Positions 50,912-59,295 of a stretch of 64,000 nt of DNA are shown in pieces. The notes below the pieces were generated by a model that was not told where the DNA came from, did not search any database, and worked only from the letters and a program-made list of their open reading frames with translations. A program made the position numbers and the translations under genes. The stretch comes from DASXUX01 sp036504595 (GTDB lineage: Bacteria > Planctomycetota > SZUA-567 > H5-PLA8), in the NCBI GenBank assembly GCA_036504595.1, contig DASXUX010000074.1, positions 1-64,000 on the forward strand. The letters are read 5' to 3'. Numbering within the stretch: the first letter of the stretch is position 1; each line of letters begins with the position of its first letter.

Positions 50912-53443
50912 CTATTTTTTGCAGCAGCGGAAGCCGCGGCGTTCTTTGACGACTTCTTCAGGGAGCGAGCGGGCTCGGCAACTGACGGTCAGTTCGGGGT
51001 AGCGCGTGGAACTGGTCCAGTCGCCGCCGAAGACTTTTTCATCCTGATCCGTTTCGGTCCATTCGGCGACGTTGCCGGACATGTCGTAAATGCCTTCGGC
51101 GGTGCGGCAGCGCGAGTACTGGCCGCTCAGCACCGGAATCTTCTGCGCGTCGGCGTCGAGGCCCACGGCGCAAACGCGGCTGACATACGTTTCGCCGTAC
51201 GGATAACGGCGTTCGCTATCGCCCATGCAGGCTCTGAGCCACTGCGCGGCGGTGCAGAGTTCCTTGCCCTGTTTTTTGCACAAGCCCGGGGCTTCGGCCA
51301 GCGTCACGTTGGAGCGCGGCATCTGGCCGGCCTTGTTCGGAAATTCGAAGCGGTCGATGGAGTAGGCTGGAATCTTGACGACGCCTTGCTGCGGCAGCGA
51401 GACACTTCCCGCGGCGATGCGGACCATGTTTTCGTCAGCGGCGTCGAGTTTCACGTTCAGCGTCAACTCGTTGTCTTTTGCGTCGCGGCCGACCTGCAGG
51501 GTGGCTTGCTGCACGGCGGAATTCGGCCGCTGAAAACTGATCACGTACAGGCCGGGCTCAAGCTCCTTTTCTCGAACGGGCGCCGGTCCGAGCGATTTGC
51601 CCAAGCCGGGCGGGTCGTTGGAAACGGGGCGGCCGAAGGGGTCCAGGATGCGGCGGGCGAAGACTTCCGCGGCCACTCCGCCACAGGTGATTTCAACCTG
51701 GCGAATCCCCATGGCGCTATGCAGAAGCTGGCGGGCCTCGGCGTTTTCGGGATCGCGATCGACGGCTTCCTGTGCGGCGAATTCCGCGCCGGCGAAATTG
51801 GGATCGGTCTGCGGCTGGCCCGGTTCGCTGGCGGGCGGGTACAGGAAGGTGCGGGCCTTGTGGACGAAGCGGCGGACTTCGGCTTCGACATCGAGCTTGT
51901 GGAGTTCGGCGAGCGCTTCTTTGGCTTCGGGATTGTCCATCGCGACCGCCTGCGCCTGGCGGAACGTGGTGGTCGCATCGGCGACGAGGGATCGTGCGCG
52001 CAGGGCGTCCTGTAAATAGTTCGGGCGCGTGTTGTCGCTGAGCACGAAGACGGCGGAGCGGGCGGCGTTGAGCTGCGTCTTGCCGCCATCCAGAATGCGG
52101 CGCAGGCTGTTCTCGCGCTCGACGATCTGCCGGCGCATGACTTCGCGGCTCTTGTTGATCGCGTAGCCCAAGGCGGCGATGCCGGAGAGGAGCATGACCA
52201 GGACGGCCAGTGAAACTTCCCAGTGATGCCGGGCCCAGCGCACCTTTGCCGCAAAGAAACCGAGCGGCTTGGCCATGATGGCTTCGCCGGCGTTGAAGCG
52301 GCGGATGTCGTCGGCGAGCTGCTTGGCGCTTTCGTAGCGATTGCGCTTGTCCTTTTCGAGGCACTTCAGGCAGATGGTTTCGACGTCACGGTGGATGCGC
52401 GTGTTGAGCCGCCGCGGCGGAACGGGCGGCTCTTCCAGCACCAGCTTCAGCGTGCCCATCACAGTGTTGGCTTCAAACGGCGGCCGGCCGGTGAGCAGTT
52501 CGTAGAGGCAGGCGCCGACAGAGTAGACGTCGCTGCGCGCATCGACCTGGTCGAGGTGGCCTTCGGCCTGTTCGGGCGCCATGTATGACGGCGTGCCCAT
52601 GGTCGTGCCGGATTGAGTGACTTCGAGGTCCTCGTCCACGCGGCGCGCGAGTCCGAAATCCATGAGCTGCGCATGTTCGTTGCGATCGACCATGATATTG
52701 GCGGGCTTGACGTCGCGGTGAATGACGCCGTGCAGGTGCGCGTGATGAAGGCCCTCGGCGCAGCCTTCGATAATCGAGAGGGCCAGGCGCGGGGTCATCT
52801 TGCCTTCTTCTTTGAGCTGCTTGGCGGTCTTGCCTTCAACGAAATCCATCACCAGGTACGGTTTGTCGTCGTGCGTGCCGACAGCGTAAATGGGCACGAT
52901 GTTCGGATGCATCAGCCGCGCGGTGGCCTGGGCTTCGCGCTGAAAACGTTTGATGTCTTCGTCCTTGGCGCCTTCGCCGGCGAGGAGGACTTTGATCGCA
53001 ACCTGGCGGCGCAGTTGAGTGTCGAGCGCTTTGTAGACGATGCCCATGCCGCCGCGGTTGAGTTCGGAGTGGACCTCGTAGCCGCCGATGCTCTTGGGCA
53101 GATGCCGGCTGGATTTTTCCTGCGGCGGCGCGGGAGGCAATTTGTGTTTCTTGAAAACTTCCGCGGCTTCCTCGGGCGAGAGTGCTTCGAGGGCAGGCTT
53201 GTCCTTGCGGACGGTCTCATTGCTTTTCGCCGGAAGTTCGGCTGGCGGTTTGGGCGGGTCCGATGGCGTTGAGGGCTTGGGCGCATCGGGAATCGCGGGG
53301 GATTTGGGCGAATCTGCGGTGAACACGGGGAAGTCGAACGTGCTGCCGCAGTGCTTGCATTGAACGCTCGCCCCGGGCTTCGGCGCGCCAGCGCCCGCCG
53401 GGACCGTCAATTGGCTGGAGCACTTGGGGCAGGCAATCTGCAT
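50912..53443 (-). CDS. Ser/Thr protein kinase with zinc ribbon and C-terminal FGE-sulfatase domain
   Basis: 843 residues. The N-terminus is a zinc ribbon (CPKC at 5-8, CKHC at 29-32). After a Pro-rich linker the kinase domain runs about 115-385: GGMGIVYKA, VAIKVL, VIHRDVKPAN, LMDFGLARR; all catalytic residues are kept. A transmembrane helix (about 415-437, AVLVMLLSGIAALGYAI) places the rest outside. The C-terminal domain (about 690-843) is FGE/SUMF1-like (YDMSGNVAEW, FGGDWTSSTRYPELTVSCRA, RRGFRCCKK). The CxxxC-type active-site pair of true FGE is not certain, so a binding or sensor role is as likely. Kinase-FGE fusions are typical of planctomycetes. Confidence 0.9.
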   Translation of the reverse strand: MQIACPKCSSQLTVPAGAGAPKPGASVQCKHCGSTFDFPVFTADSPKSPAIPDAPKPSTPSDPPKPPAELPAKSNETVRKDKPALEALSPEEAAEVFKKHKLPPAPPQEKSSRHLPKSIGGYEVHSELNRGGMGIVYKALDTQLRRQVAIKVLLAGEGAKDEDIKRFQREAQATARLMHPNIVPIYAVGTHDDKPYLVMDFVEGKTAKQLKEEGKMTPRLALSIIEGCAEGLHHAHLHGVIHRDVKPANIMVDRNEHAQLMDFGLARRVDEDLEVTQSGTTMGTPSYMAPEQAEGHLDQVDARSDVYSVGACLYELLTGRPPFEANTVMGTLKLVLEEPPVPPRRLNTRIHRDVETICLKCLEKDKRNRYESAKQLADDIRRFNAGEAIMAKPLGFFAAKVRWARHHWEVSLAVLVMLLSGIAALGYAINKSREVMRRQIVERENSLRRILDGGKTQLNAARSAVFVLSDNTRPNYLQDALRARSLVADATTTFRQAQAVAMDNPEAKEALAELHKLDVEAEVRRFVHKARTFLYPPASEPGQPQTDPNFAGAEFAAQEAVDRDPENAEARQLLHSAMGIRQVEITCGGVAAEVFARRILDPFGRPVSNDPPGLGKSLGPAPVREKELEPGLYVISFQRPNSAVQQATLQVGRDAKDNELTLNVKLDAADENMVRIAAGSVSLPQQGVVKIPAYSIDRFEFPNKAGQMPRSNVTLAEAPGLCKKQGKELCTAAQWLRACMGDSERRYPYGETYVSRVCAVGLDADAQKIPVLSGQYSRCRTAEGIYDMSGNVAEWTETDQDEKVFGGDWTSSTRYPELTVSCRARSLPEEVVKERRGFRCCKK

Positions 53444-53464
53444 GGTAGGACATTCTGCGGAGGT

Positions 53465-53555
53465 AATTCAAAATTCAAAACGCAAAACGCAAAATTGCGG
53501 CGTTGCCGCAAACCCCTCCCCCGACCCCTCCCCTCGACGGGGAGGGGAGAACAGC
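53465..53555. repeat. AAAATTC/AAAACGC heptamer array plus CCCCTCCCC palindrome
   Basis: ATTCAAAATTCAAAACGCAA and further units occupy 53465-53500, followed by CCTCCCCTCGACGGGGAGGG at about 53526. The block lies between the GT2 stop (53577) and the kinase start (53443), both minus strand. Confidence 0.8.
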
Positions 53556-53576
53556 AGCGGACTCTGGCGCCGTGCA

Positions 53577-55871
53577 TCACGCCAAGTGATCGGTATCTAT
53601 CCGGTAATCGCAACCCTGCGTCGTCAGGTTCGGGTTGTAGTACGGGTCGCGCGGCCACTTCTTGGCCCAAACGGATTTGAAGGCTGCCAGTTCGTCCTGG
53701 CCGACGCCGGCTTTGCTGACGGATTCATAGTGATAGAGCTCCGCGTAGGGCGTGTAGACGATGCGCTTGCCGGATTCGATCACGCGCAGACAGTAATCGA
53801 CGTCGTTGTAATTCAGATGGAACTTTTCAGCGAAGCCGCCGACGGACTTGAAAACGTCGGCTCGGGTCATCAGGCACGCACCGGTCACGGCGGCGCAGTT
53901 GCGGTGGACGATCGTGTTGTAGAAATAATCGTTGCGGCCGGCTTCGCAGCCGTAGAAGGGATGGCCGGGATTCCCGTCGAGAACATTCACGCCGCCGTGC
54001 TGCAGGCGATCGTCAGGGAAAAGCAGACGGCCGCCGACGGCGCCGATCTCCGGGACTTGCGAGAACTCCAGCAGCGCTTGCAGCCAGTCGGGGCTGATGA
54101 GTTCCATGTCGTCATTGAGGAAGAGCAGATGGCTGCCCTTGGCGTGCGTGGCGCCGAGGTTGTTCACGCGCGACCAGTTGAAGGGTTCGGAGTACGAGAT
54201 GCGGCGCACGCCCATTTCTTCGAGCTGCGACTGAAGCGGCGGCGGAACCCCTCCCCCGGCCCCTCCCCGAGGCGGGGAGGGGGGAACGGAACCGCTACCG
54301 ACGGCGATATCGTCTCGGACAAGCAGCAGAATCTCATAGTGTTTCCAGGTCGTCTTTGCGACCACGCTTTTGATGCATTCGAGCGCGTAGTACGAATCGC
54401 GCTCGCGGATTTTGACGAGTTTGCAGGCGCTGGGAATGATGATGCTGACGAGGGGCTCACCCGAAATCGCGTAGCGCACGCGGTGGAAGCCCAGCGCGGG
54501 ACCGTCTTCGACCGTGCCGGTGCGGCCGGTGGCGCGGATGAATTCTTGGAGGGCGCGTTCGCTGGTGACGTGCGCCTTGGGCTTGGCCGAGGCGCCAGAG
54601 GCCGTTGAGGTCGGCAGCATGCGCCAGTGGTAGAGAATGTCGGGAATGTGATGGATGCGCGAAGTTTTGGCGGTCAGGCGCAGGACCATGTCGTAGTCCT
54701 GAGCGGTGTCGAAGGCGCTGCGGAAGCCGCCGATTTCGCGCACGAGAGCCGTGCGATAGACGCCGAGATGGCAGGTGTACATGCAGGCGAGGAAATATTC
54801 GGGCGACCAGTCGGGCTTGAAGAACGGATCGCTGTGCTGACCGTGGATGTCGATTTTGTCTTCGTCGCTGTAGAGCATGTCCAGCGAGCGGTCGGCGGCG
54901 ATGGCCTGGGCGAACTTGAAGAGGGCGTGTTCGGCCAGTTCGTCGTCGTTGTCCATCAGCGCGATGAAGTCGCCGCGGGCCATTTCCAGCGCGGTATTCG
55001 TTGCGGCGGAAATGTTGCCGTTCTTTTCGCGATAGGTGACGCGGATGCGCGGGTCGCGCGCGGCGTATTCGGCCAGCAGCGGGCGGACGTGCGCGGCGGT
55101 GGAGCAATCGTCGGCGATGCAGAGTTCCCAATGCGGATAAAGCTGGCGCAAGACGGAATCGATGGCCATGCGCAGATAGAGTTCCGGCGCGTTGTAGACG
55201 GGCATCAAAACCGAGAGCAGGGGAGGGGAGGACATGTCGGCAATTTCAGCGCGGATGCGCGCGCGGCGCGCGTCGGTCATTTGGTTGGTTTCGCGCCAGA
55301 GGCGGTAATCGGCGGCGCGCGTGTCCACTCCACCGCCCAGGCTTTGGACGAGTTTCTTTTTGAAGCTGGCGAAGTCGCCGCTGAGCAGCAGCTTCAGCCC
55401 TTTTTTGGCGGCGCGGCCGAGCTTGTTGTTCTCGCGGATTTCCTTGAGCTTGGCGCGGATGGCTCGCGCATAGGTTTTCGTCACGCTGATGTGTTCGAGG
55501 CTGAAATGTTCGAGCGTGAACGTGCCGGGCTTGTCGAGCGGGCAATAGCGGATGGCTCGCACGGGTTTTTCGAGGCGGATGTGCGTGTCGATTTCCAGCT
55601 CGCGGCGCAGTTCGGGTAACGCGATGCTGCCGGTTTCGGAGAAGCCGCTGCCGGTATCGAAGGAAAGGCTGCCGCGTCCGCGGGTGTCGCTGGTGAGCTT
55701 CAGGCGGAGGTGTGCGATGCCGGCGGGGAGAGGGCGCGTGATCAGAAAGTAAGGCTGGTGGCCGGTGGCGGTCCAGGTGTGTACGTCAGTGCCGGGTTCG
55801 ATCTCAACGAGGGAGACATCGGCGTGGCCGAAGGTGGAGAGGAAGTTGGGGGGAGCGAGTTGGGCGGTCAT
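53577..55871 (-). CDS. Tandem-domain glycosyltransferase family 2
   Basis: 764 residues. A beta-sandwich-like N-terminal part (about 1-130) and a basic helix (about 145-190) precede a first GT2 domain (about 218-450: LLSVLMPVYNAPELYLRMAI, DDCST, MDNDDEL as DXD, LYSDEDKID). A second GT2 domain follows (about 475-725: VSIIIPS, LLFLNDDMEL as DXD, GACLMTRADVFKSVGGF). Both keep the nucleotide-sugar-binding Asp residues, so it may add two sugars in turn to an O-antigen or surface glycan. A palindrome at 54243-54292 adds an in-frame Pro/Gly segment (SVPPSPPRGGAGGGVPPP) in a loop of the second domain. Confidence 0.88.
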   Translation of the reverse strand: MTAQLAPPNFLSTFGHADVSLVEIEPGTDVHTWTATGHQPYFLITRPLPAGIAHLRLKLTSDTRGRGSLSFDTGSGFSETGSIALPELRRELEIDTHIRLEKPVRAIRYCPLDKPGTFTLEHFSLEHISVTKTYARAIRAKLKEIRENNKLGRAAKKGLKLLLSGDFASFKKKLVQSLGGGVDTRAADYRLWRETNQMTDARRARIRAEIADMSSPPLLSVLMPVYNAPELYLRMAIDSVLRQLYPHWELCIADDCSTAAHVRPLLAEYAARDPRIRVTYREKNGNISAATNTALEMARGDFIALMDNDDELAEHALFKFAQAIAADRSLDMLYSDEDKIDIHGQHSDPFFKPDWSPEYFLACMYTCHLGVYRTALVREIGGFRSAFDTAQDYDMVLRLTAKTSRIHHIPDILYHWRMLPTSTASGASAKPKAHVTSERALQEFIRATGRTGTVEDGPALGFHRVRYAISGEPLVSIIIPSACKLVKIRERDSYYALECIKSVVAKTTWKHYEILLLVRDDIAVGSGSVPPSPPRGGAGGGVPPPLQSQLEEMGVRRISYSEPFNWSRVNNLGATHAKGSHLLFLNDDMELISPDWLQALLEFSQVPEIGAVGGRLLFPDDRLQHGGVNVLDGNPGHPFYGCEAGRNDYFYNTIVHRNCAAVTGACLMTRADVFKSVGGFAEKFHLNYNDVDYCLRVIESGKRIVYTPYAELYHYESVSKAGVGQDELAAFKSVWAKKWPRDPYYNPNLTTQGCDYRIDTDHLA
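54243..54292. repeat. CCCCTCCCC/GGGGAGGGG palindrome in frame
   Basis: AACCCCTCCCCCGGCCCCTC and its complement lie within the GT2 gene. Read on the minus strand they give the Pro/Gly-rich loop. Confidence 0.8.
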
Positions 55872-55994
55872 TGCGAGGGCATTCTAAGCGGCAGTCGTTT
55901 GGCGGGAAAGAAAAGACTTCAACACAGAGATACAGAGGGCGCGGAGTTGTCCTGTCGCGGCGGCGATGCTTTCTCTTCGCGCTGAAGGCGCCGT

Positions 55995-56047
55995 ACAAGT
56001 CAGCCCAGGGCGGCGCTCGCGTTGCTCGCTTGCCCTAGGCTGACTTG
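55995..56047. repeat. ACAAGTCAGCCCAGGGC palindrome
   Basis: ACAAGTCAGCCCAGGGCGGC pairs with GCCCTAGGCTGACTTGT, with GCTCGCG/GCTCGC in the loop. It lies in the 283-bp divergent spacer between the GT2 gene and the FGE protein at 56155. Only one copy is in this window. Confidence 0.65.
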
Positions 56048-56154
56048 TCTATCCCCTTCGGGGAAAACGGCAAACGGTGTGAACAACAGCACTACGCATT
56101 GGGTGAGTCGTTTGTAGTTTGCGGAACGCGAGTGTCGGACTAACAATCCCAGAC

Positions 56155-57288
56155 ATGCGATGGGTTCTCATAGTATTTCTTCTTTTTGCCATTTCCGTGG
56201 CAGCTATGACTGCGGAGGCGTCGTCTTCTGCGTCTTGGGCGTTGTGGGACGGCCAGGAGACGGTCGAGCAATACGCCAGGCGGGTGAATCTGCCGGCGAC
56301 GAAGACGCTCGATCTGGGCGGGGGCGTAACACTTGATCTGGTGTTGATCCCGGCGGGGAAGTTCGTGATGGGGACACCGGAGCCGGTGCCGGTAGATGAG
56401 GCGGCGTTTCAGAAGCGCATCCTGACGGGCCAGATTGTCTTCGGGATCGGTGCGGGGATTCTGCTGCTGCTGATCAGTGGCATGATCGTCAGGGCCATCT
56501 GGCAACGGCGCAGGCCGCAGTATTCGCTGGCGGCGTTTCTTGTGATGATCATCTTTGCTGGCGTGGTTCTTCTCGGCGGGATGCACTGGTGGCACTCCGC
56601 GCAGGTGTTGGCGCGAGCACAGGCCGAGTACAAGGCGGCGTTGGGCCGCTTCCAGAATTCCTACGAGACAGAGAAACCCGCGCATGACGTCACGCTGACC
56701 AAGCCCTTCTACATGGGCAAGTTCGGCGTGACGCAGACGCAGTACCAGCAGGTCATGGGCATCAATCCCAGCCAGTTCAAAGGCGCGAATCGGCCGGTGG
56801 AGACTGTGTCGTGGAAGAACGCGGCGGAGTTCTGCAAGAAAGTCAGCGAAAAGACGAGCTTGATTGTGCGTCTGCCGACGGACGCGGAGCGCGAGTTCGC
56901 TTGCCGCGCCGGAACGAGCACGAGGTACTACACCGGCGACAGCGAAGCCGACCTCGACAAGGCCGCGTGGTACAGGGCCAACAGCAAGAACACGACGCAT
57001 CCGGTTGGCCAGAAGCTTCCGAACGCTTGGGGTGCTTACGACATGCACGGGAACGTTTTGGAATGGTGTCAAGACTGGTTTGAAGACTACAAGCCGGGAG
57101 CGGCTGTGGACCCCCAGGGGCCGTCGGCACCGCAGGGGCTGTCGGAATGCCAAGCCCGCGTGCTGCGCGGCGGGTCTTGGAGCAACGTTGCTAGGCTTTG
57201 TCGCGCTGCGAACCGTAACTGGTCCGCTCCCGATTACCGGGTCGACGTCAGCGGCTTTCGGGTGGTGGTGGGGATCAGTTATCAATGA
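56155..57288 (+). CDS. FGE-sulfatase (SUMF1-like) domain protein with a transmembrane hairpin inside the domain
   Basis: I use the ATG at 56155, directly before a signal/anchor helix (about 3-20); 377 residues. The FGE fold opens normally at 62-75 (LVLIPAGKFVMGTPE), then breaks: residues about 92-116 and 123-147 are two hydrophobic helices with a QRRRPQ turn. The fold resumes at about 170 (YETEKPAHDVTLTKPFYMGK), through GVTQTQYQQVMG, RLPTDAEREFACRAG, YDMHGNVLEWCQDW and VLRGGSWSN to the C-terminus. The order of conserved blocks is otherwise complete. The two Cys of catalytic FGE are not evident, so it is probably a non-sulfatase-activating member. The stop codon begins a short-period array. 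Confidence 0.82.
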   Translation: MRWVLIVFLLFAISVAAMTAEASSSASWALWDGQETVEQYARRVNLPATKTLDLGGGVTLDLVLIPAGKFVMGTPEPVPVDEAAFQKRILTGQIVFGIGAGILLLLISGMIVRAIWQRRRPQYSLAAFLVMIIFAGVVLLGGMHWWHSAQVLARAQAEYKAALGRFQNSYETEKPAHDVTLTKPFYMGKFGVTQTQYQQVMGINPSQFKGANRPVETVSWKNAAEFCKKVSEKTSLIVRLPTDAEREFACRAGTSTRYYTGDSEADLDKAAWYRANSKNTTHPVGQKLPNAWGAYDMHGNVLEWCQDWFEDYKPGAAVDPQGPSAPQGLSECQARVLRGGSWSNVARLCRAANRNWSAPDYRVDVSGFRVVVGISYQ

Positions 57289-57350
57289 ACAGTGACCAAT
57301 GATCAGTCACCAGTGAAGGAAGTACGAAGGACGAAGGGCGAAGTACGAAG
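57283..57350. repeat. CAGTGAC / GTACGAA heptamer array
   Basis: CAATGAACAGTGACCAATGA spans the FGE-protein stop; AAGTACGAAGGACGAAGGGC follows. Both parts have a 7-bp period. Confidence 0.8.
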
Positions 57351-57477
57351 TTATAGTTTATGCGAAATAAATGCGAAAAAGTATGCAACATGTTTGAGGC
57401 TGATACGTCAATATAGTGAGGGCAGGTTGGATACTCTGTCTTCGCGCAGGGTTATTTGAAAAGTGATGGAGTTAGGG

Positions 57478-57970
57478 TGTGCACATGTGCACTTCTGGAC
57501 AGAAGTCTGGAAGTCTGGAGTCAACGGCGGAGGCCACCACGATGTGCGGTCTTGGACAGAACGGTTGGAAGGCAAGTTGGCCGCTCCCTTACGGTCGCAG
57601 TTCTGATCACCACATGTGCAGTTTTGGACAAGATAGGCTTGAGGCCTGAGGCTTGAGACCGAGGGCTTGACCACCACACGTGCAGTTTTTTGCGGTGCAG
57701 GCATTTGTGATGGGTGGACGTTTGGATGGCTGAATCCATCGGTCTGCAAACAGAAAAGGCGCAGACCGATGGCACCCAGCACATGTGCAGTTTTTTACAG
57801 CGTTTGGCTTGTGGAAAGGTGTTGTGAAGCATCGGTCTGCAAACGGAAACAGCGCACGCCTGCACAGGTGCGCTCTTAGACAGTGTGCGGCTGAGATGCA
57901 CGCTTGAGTTCGCGCAAAAGGACGCGCGAACACAAGCGTGCCACCACATGTGCACTTTTTTACAGGCGGA
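57478..57970. repeat. Cluster of seven CACATGTG-centred elements
   Basis: Copies of a roughly 22-nt unit, CACATGTGCAGTTTTTTACAG in its best form, start near 57479, 57537, 57609, 57674, 57778, 57862 and 57945, all in the same direction. The spacing is irregular (about 58-104 nt). The 5' half (CACATGTG) is palindromic; the 3' half is a T-run ending GGACAG or TACAG. Between copies lie AGTCTGG (57503) and GGCTTGA (57632) heptamers, a GCTCCCTTACGG repeat (57582), two GCATCGGTCTGCAAAC elements (57736, 57829) and a CACGCTTGAG palindrome (57897). The last copy abuts the stop of the minus-strand beta-helix gene. There is no credible gene in this 670-bp stretch. Confidence 0.8.
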
Positions 57971-59171
57971 GGAGCACGAAGGCGGCGAACTCGCCGGAGA
58001 CGGGGACGCTGATGCTCTCCCCCTCGCATTTGCCTTCCGCGACCGGTTTGCCGAAGAACTGTTTGGGGTCGAGGAGGCGGTAGGAGTCGCCGGGTTTGAG
58101 GAATGGGGCGACTTTCACGGTTACGGTGGGGGACTTCTGGAAGTTGAAGATGGCCAAGTGCGCGCGAGCGGGATCGTACTTGTTGGGGAGCAGAATAACT
58201 TTCGGTTCGGTGGGGCGTTGGTCTTTGGCGCCGAGCACGAGGTTGTTTTCGTTTACGACCTTGTTGAATTTGTTGATGCTGATGCCGCCGCCGAGGAGGA
58301 CGTTGTCGCGGACCTCGCAGTCTTCGTTGAAGGGCGCGTTGTAGCCGACCTGCAGGTTGACGTTGTGGAACACGTTGCGGAGGGCTTTGACGTTGTGGCT
58401 GGGCTTGCCGCCGCCGATGAGCAGGCGGCCTTTCTCGTAGAGGATGTTGTCTTCGATGACGTAGTTGTCCACATCGGCGGCCTTGGAGCCGTAGGCCTGG
58501 ATCGAAAGCGTGCCGTCGTACTTACAGCTCATGATGCAGTTGGAGATCGTCTTGATGCCGTCTTTGTTCTGCGTGTAGATGCAGTGGCCGTGGCCGCGGT
58601 CGGTGGCGAGCCAACCGTTATCGTAAATGAGGCAGCCGTAGATTTCGGTGTCGATGGAGCCGCTCCAGCAACTGATGCCCTGGCGCGTGTCGTGGATGAT
58701 CAGGTTGATGAACTTGCAGTTCTTCCCGCCGCTCATGTTGAGGCCGCCCCACGGCCGCGTGAAACTCTGCGGGTGCGAGCCGGGTTCAGTGGGGTCTTTC
58801 GGCGTCGGTTCGGAGACCAGAATTTCGAGGTCGCGAATCCAGACGAACGCGGAGGGGTTTTCGACGAGCAGTCCGCCGTCGATGGTGGCTCGCGCACCAG
58901 GGGCGGGACGGACGACGACGGGCGCTTGCTCGGTTCCGACGAGATGGACTTCGAACTGTTCCTTCGGCCGGCGCTTGTACGTGCCTTCAAGGAGAAGCAG
59001 CGTGTCGCCGGCGGAGATCTGGTGCTTGCCGGCCAAAGCGGACTCGATGTCCCACGGCTTTTCCTTGGAACCCGCGGCAGCGGCTTCGCCGGATGGAGAG
59101 AGGTACCATTCGGCGGCGGCGGACGTGAGAGCCAAAATCAGCGTGGTGGCGCAGAGAACAAGCGTTCGCAT
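57960..59171 (-). CDS. Secreted right-handed beta-helix (pectate-lyase-like) protein
   Basis: I use the ATG at 59169-59171 (GGAGG upstream), giving 403 residues. The signal peptide is about 1-20. WYLSPSGEAAAAGSKEKPW, then SAGDTLLLLEGTY is the usual opening of exported beta-helix glycan lyases and hydrolases. Repeated short strands with Asn ladders follow (CKFINLIIHDTRQGISCW, DTEIYGCLIYDNGWL, TISNCIMSCKYDGTLS, NYVIEDNILYE). A jelly-roll-like end is at about 330-403. It may cleave or bind acidic polysaccharide; catalytic residues are not identified. The TAA stop is the start of the seventh CACATGTG element. Confidence 0.8.
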   Translation of the reverse strand: MRTLVLCATTLILALTSAAAEWYLSPSGEAAAAGSKEKPWDIESALAGKHQISAGDTLLLLEGTYKRRPKEQFEVHLVGTEQAPVVVRPAPGARATIDGGLLVENPSAFVWIRDLEILVSEPTPKDPTEPGSHPQSFTRPWGGLNMSGGKNCKFINLIIHDTRQGISCWSGSIDTEIYGCLIYDNGWLATDRGHGHCIYTQNKDGIKTISNCIMSCKYDGTLSIQAYGSKAADVDNYVIEDNILYEKGRLLIGGGKPSHNVKALRNVFHNVNLQVGYNAPFNEDCEVRDNVLLGGGISINKFNKVVNENNLVLGAKDQRPTEPKVILLPNKYDPARAHLAIFNFQKSPTVTVKVAPFLKPGDSYRLLDPKQFFGKPVAEGKCEGESISVPVSGEFAAFVLLRL

Positions 59172-59200
59172 GTGGGGGCCTCCACAGAAAGGGTACACCG

Positions 59201-59245
59201 GGTCAATGGTCATTAGTCATTGGTCATTGGCCATTGGCCATTTCC
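59201..59245. repeat. GTCATTA/GTCATTG heptamer array, single arm
   Basis: GGTCAATGGTCATTAGTCAT and two more units match the left arm at 35055. It lies between divergent starts (59171 minus and 59296 plus), an exception to the stop-codon association. Confidence 0.85.
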
Positions 59246-59295
59246 GCGGAGGACTTGCGCGATAGATATACAGCCTCATTCCGGGGAGCTCAACC

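Noticed and set aside
57478..57970. CRISPR array
   Set aside because: Units are degenerate, spacing varies from about 58 to 104 nt, the intervening DNA contains other repeats, and no cas gene is nearby.
57607..58029. Minus-strand frames with repeated KNCTC or KLHMW peptides
   Set aside because: The peptide repeats are only translations of the CACATGTG elements. Both alternative frames show the same, there is no ribosome site, and the frame overlaps the 3' end of the beta-helix gene.
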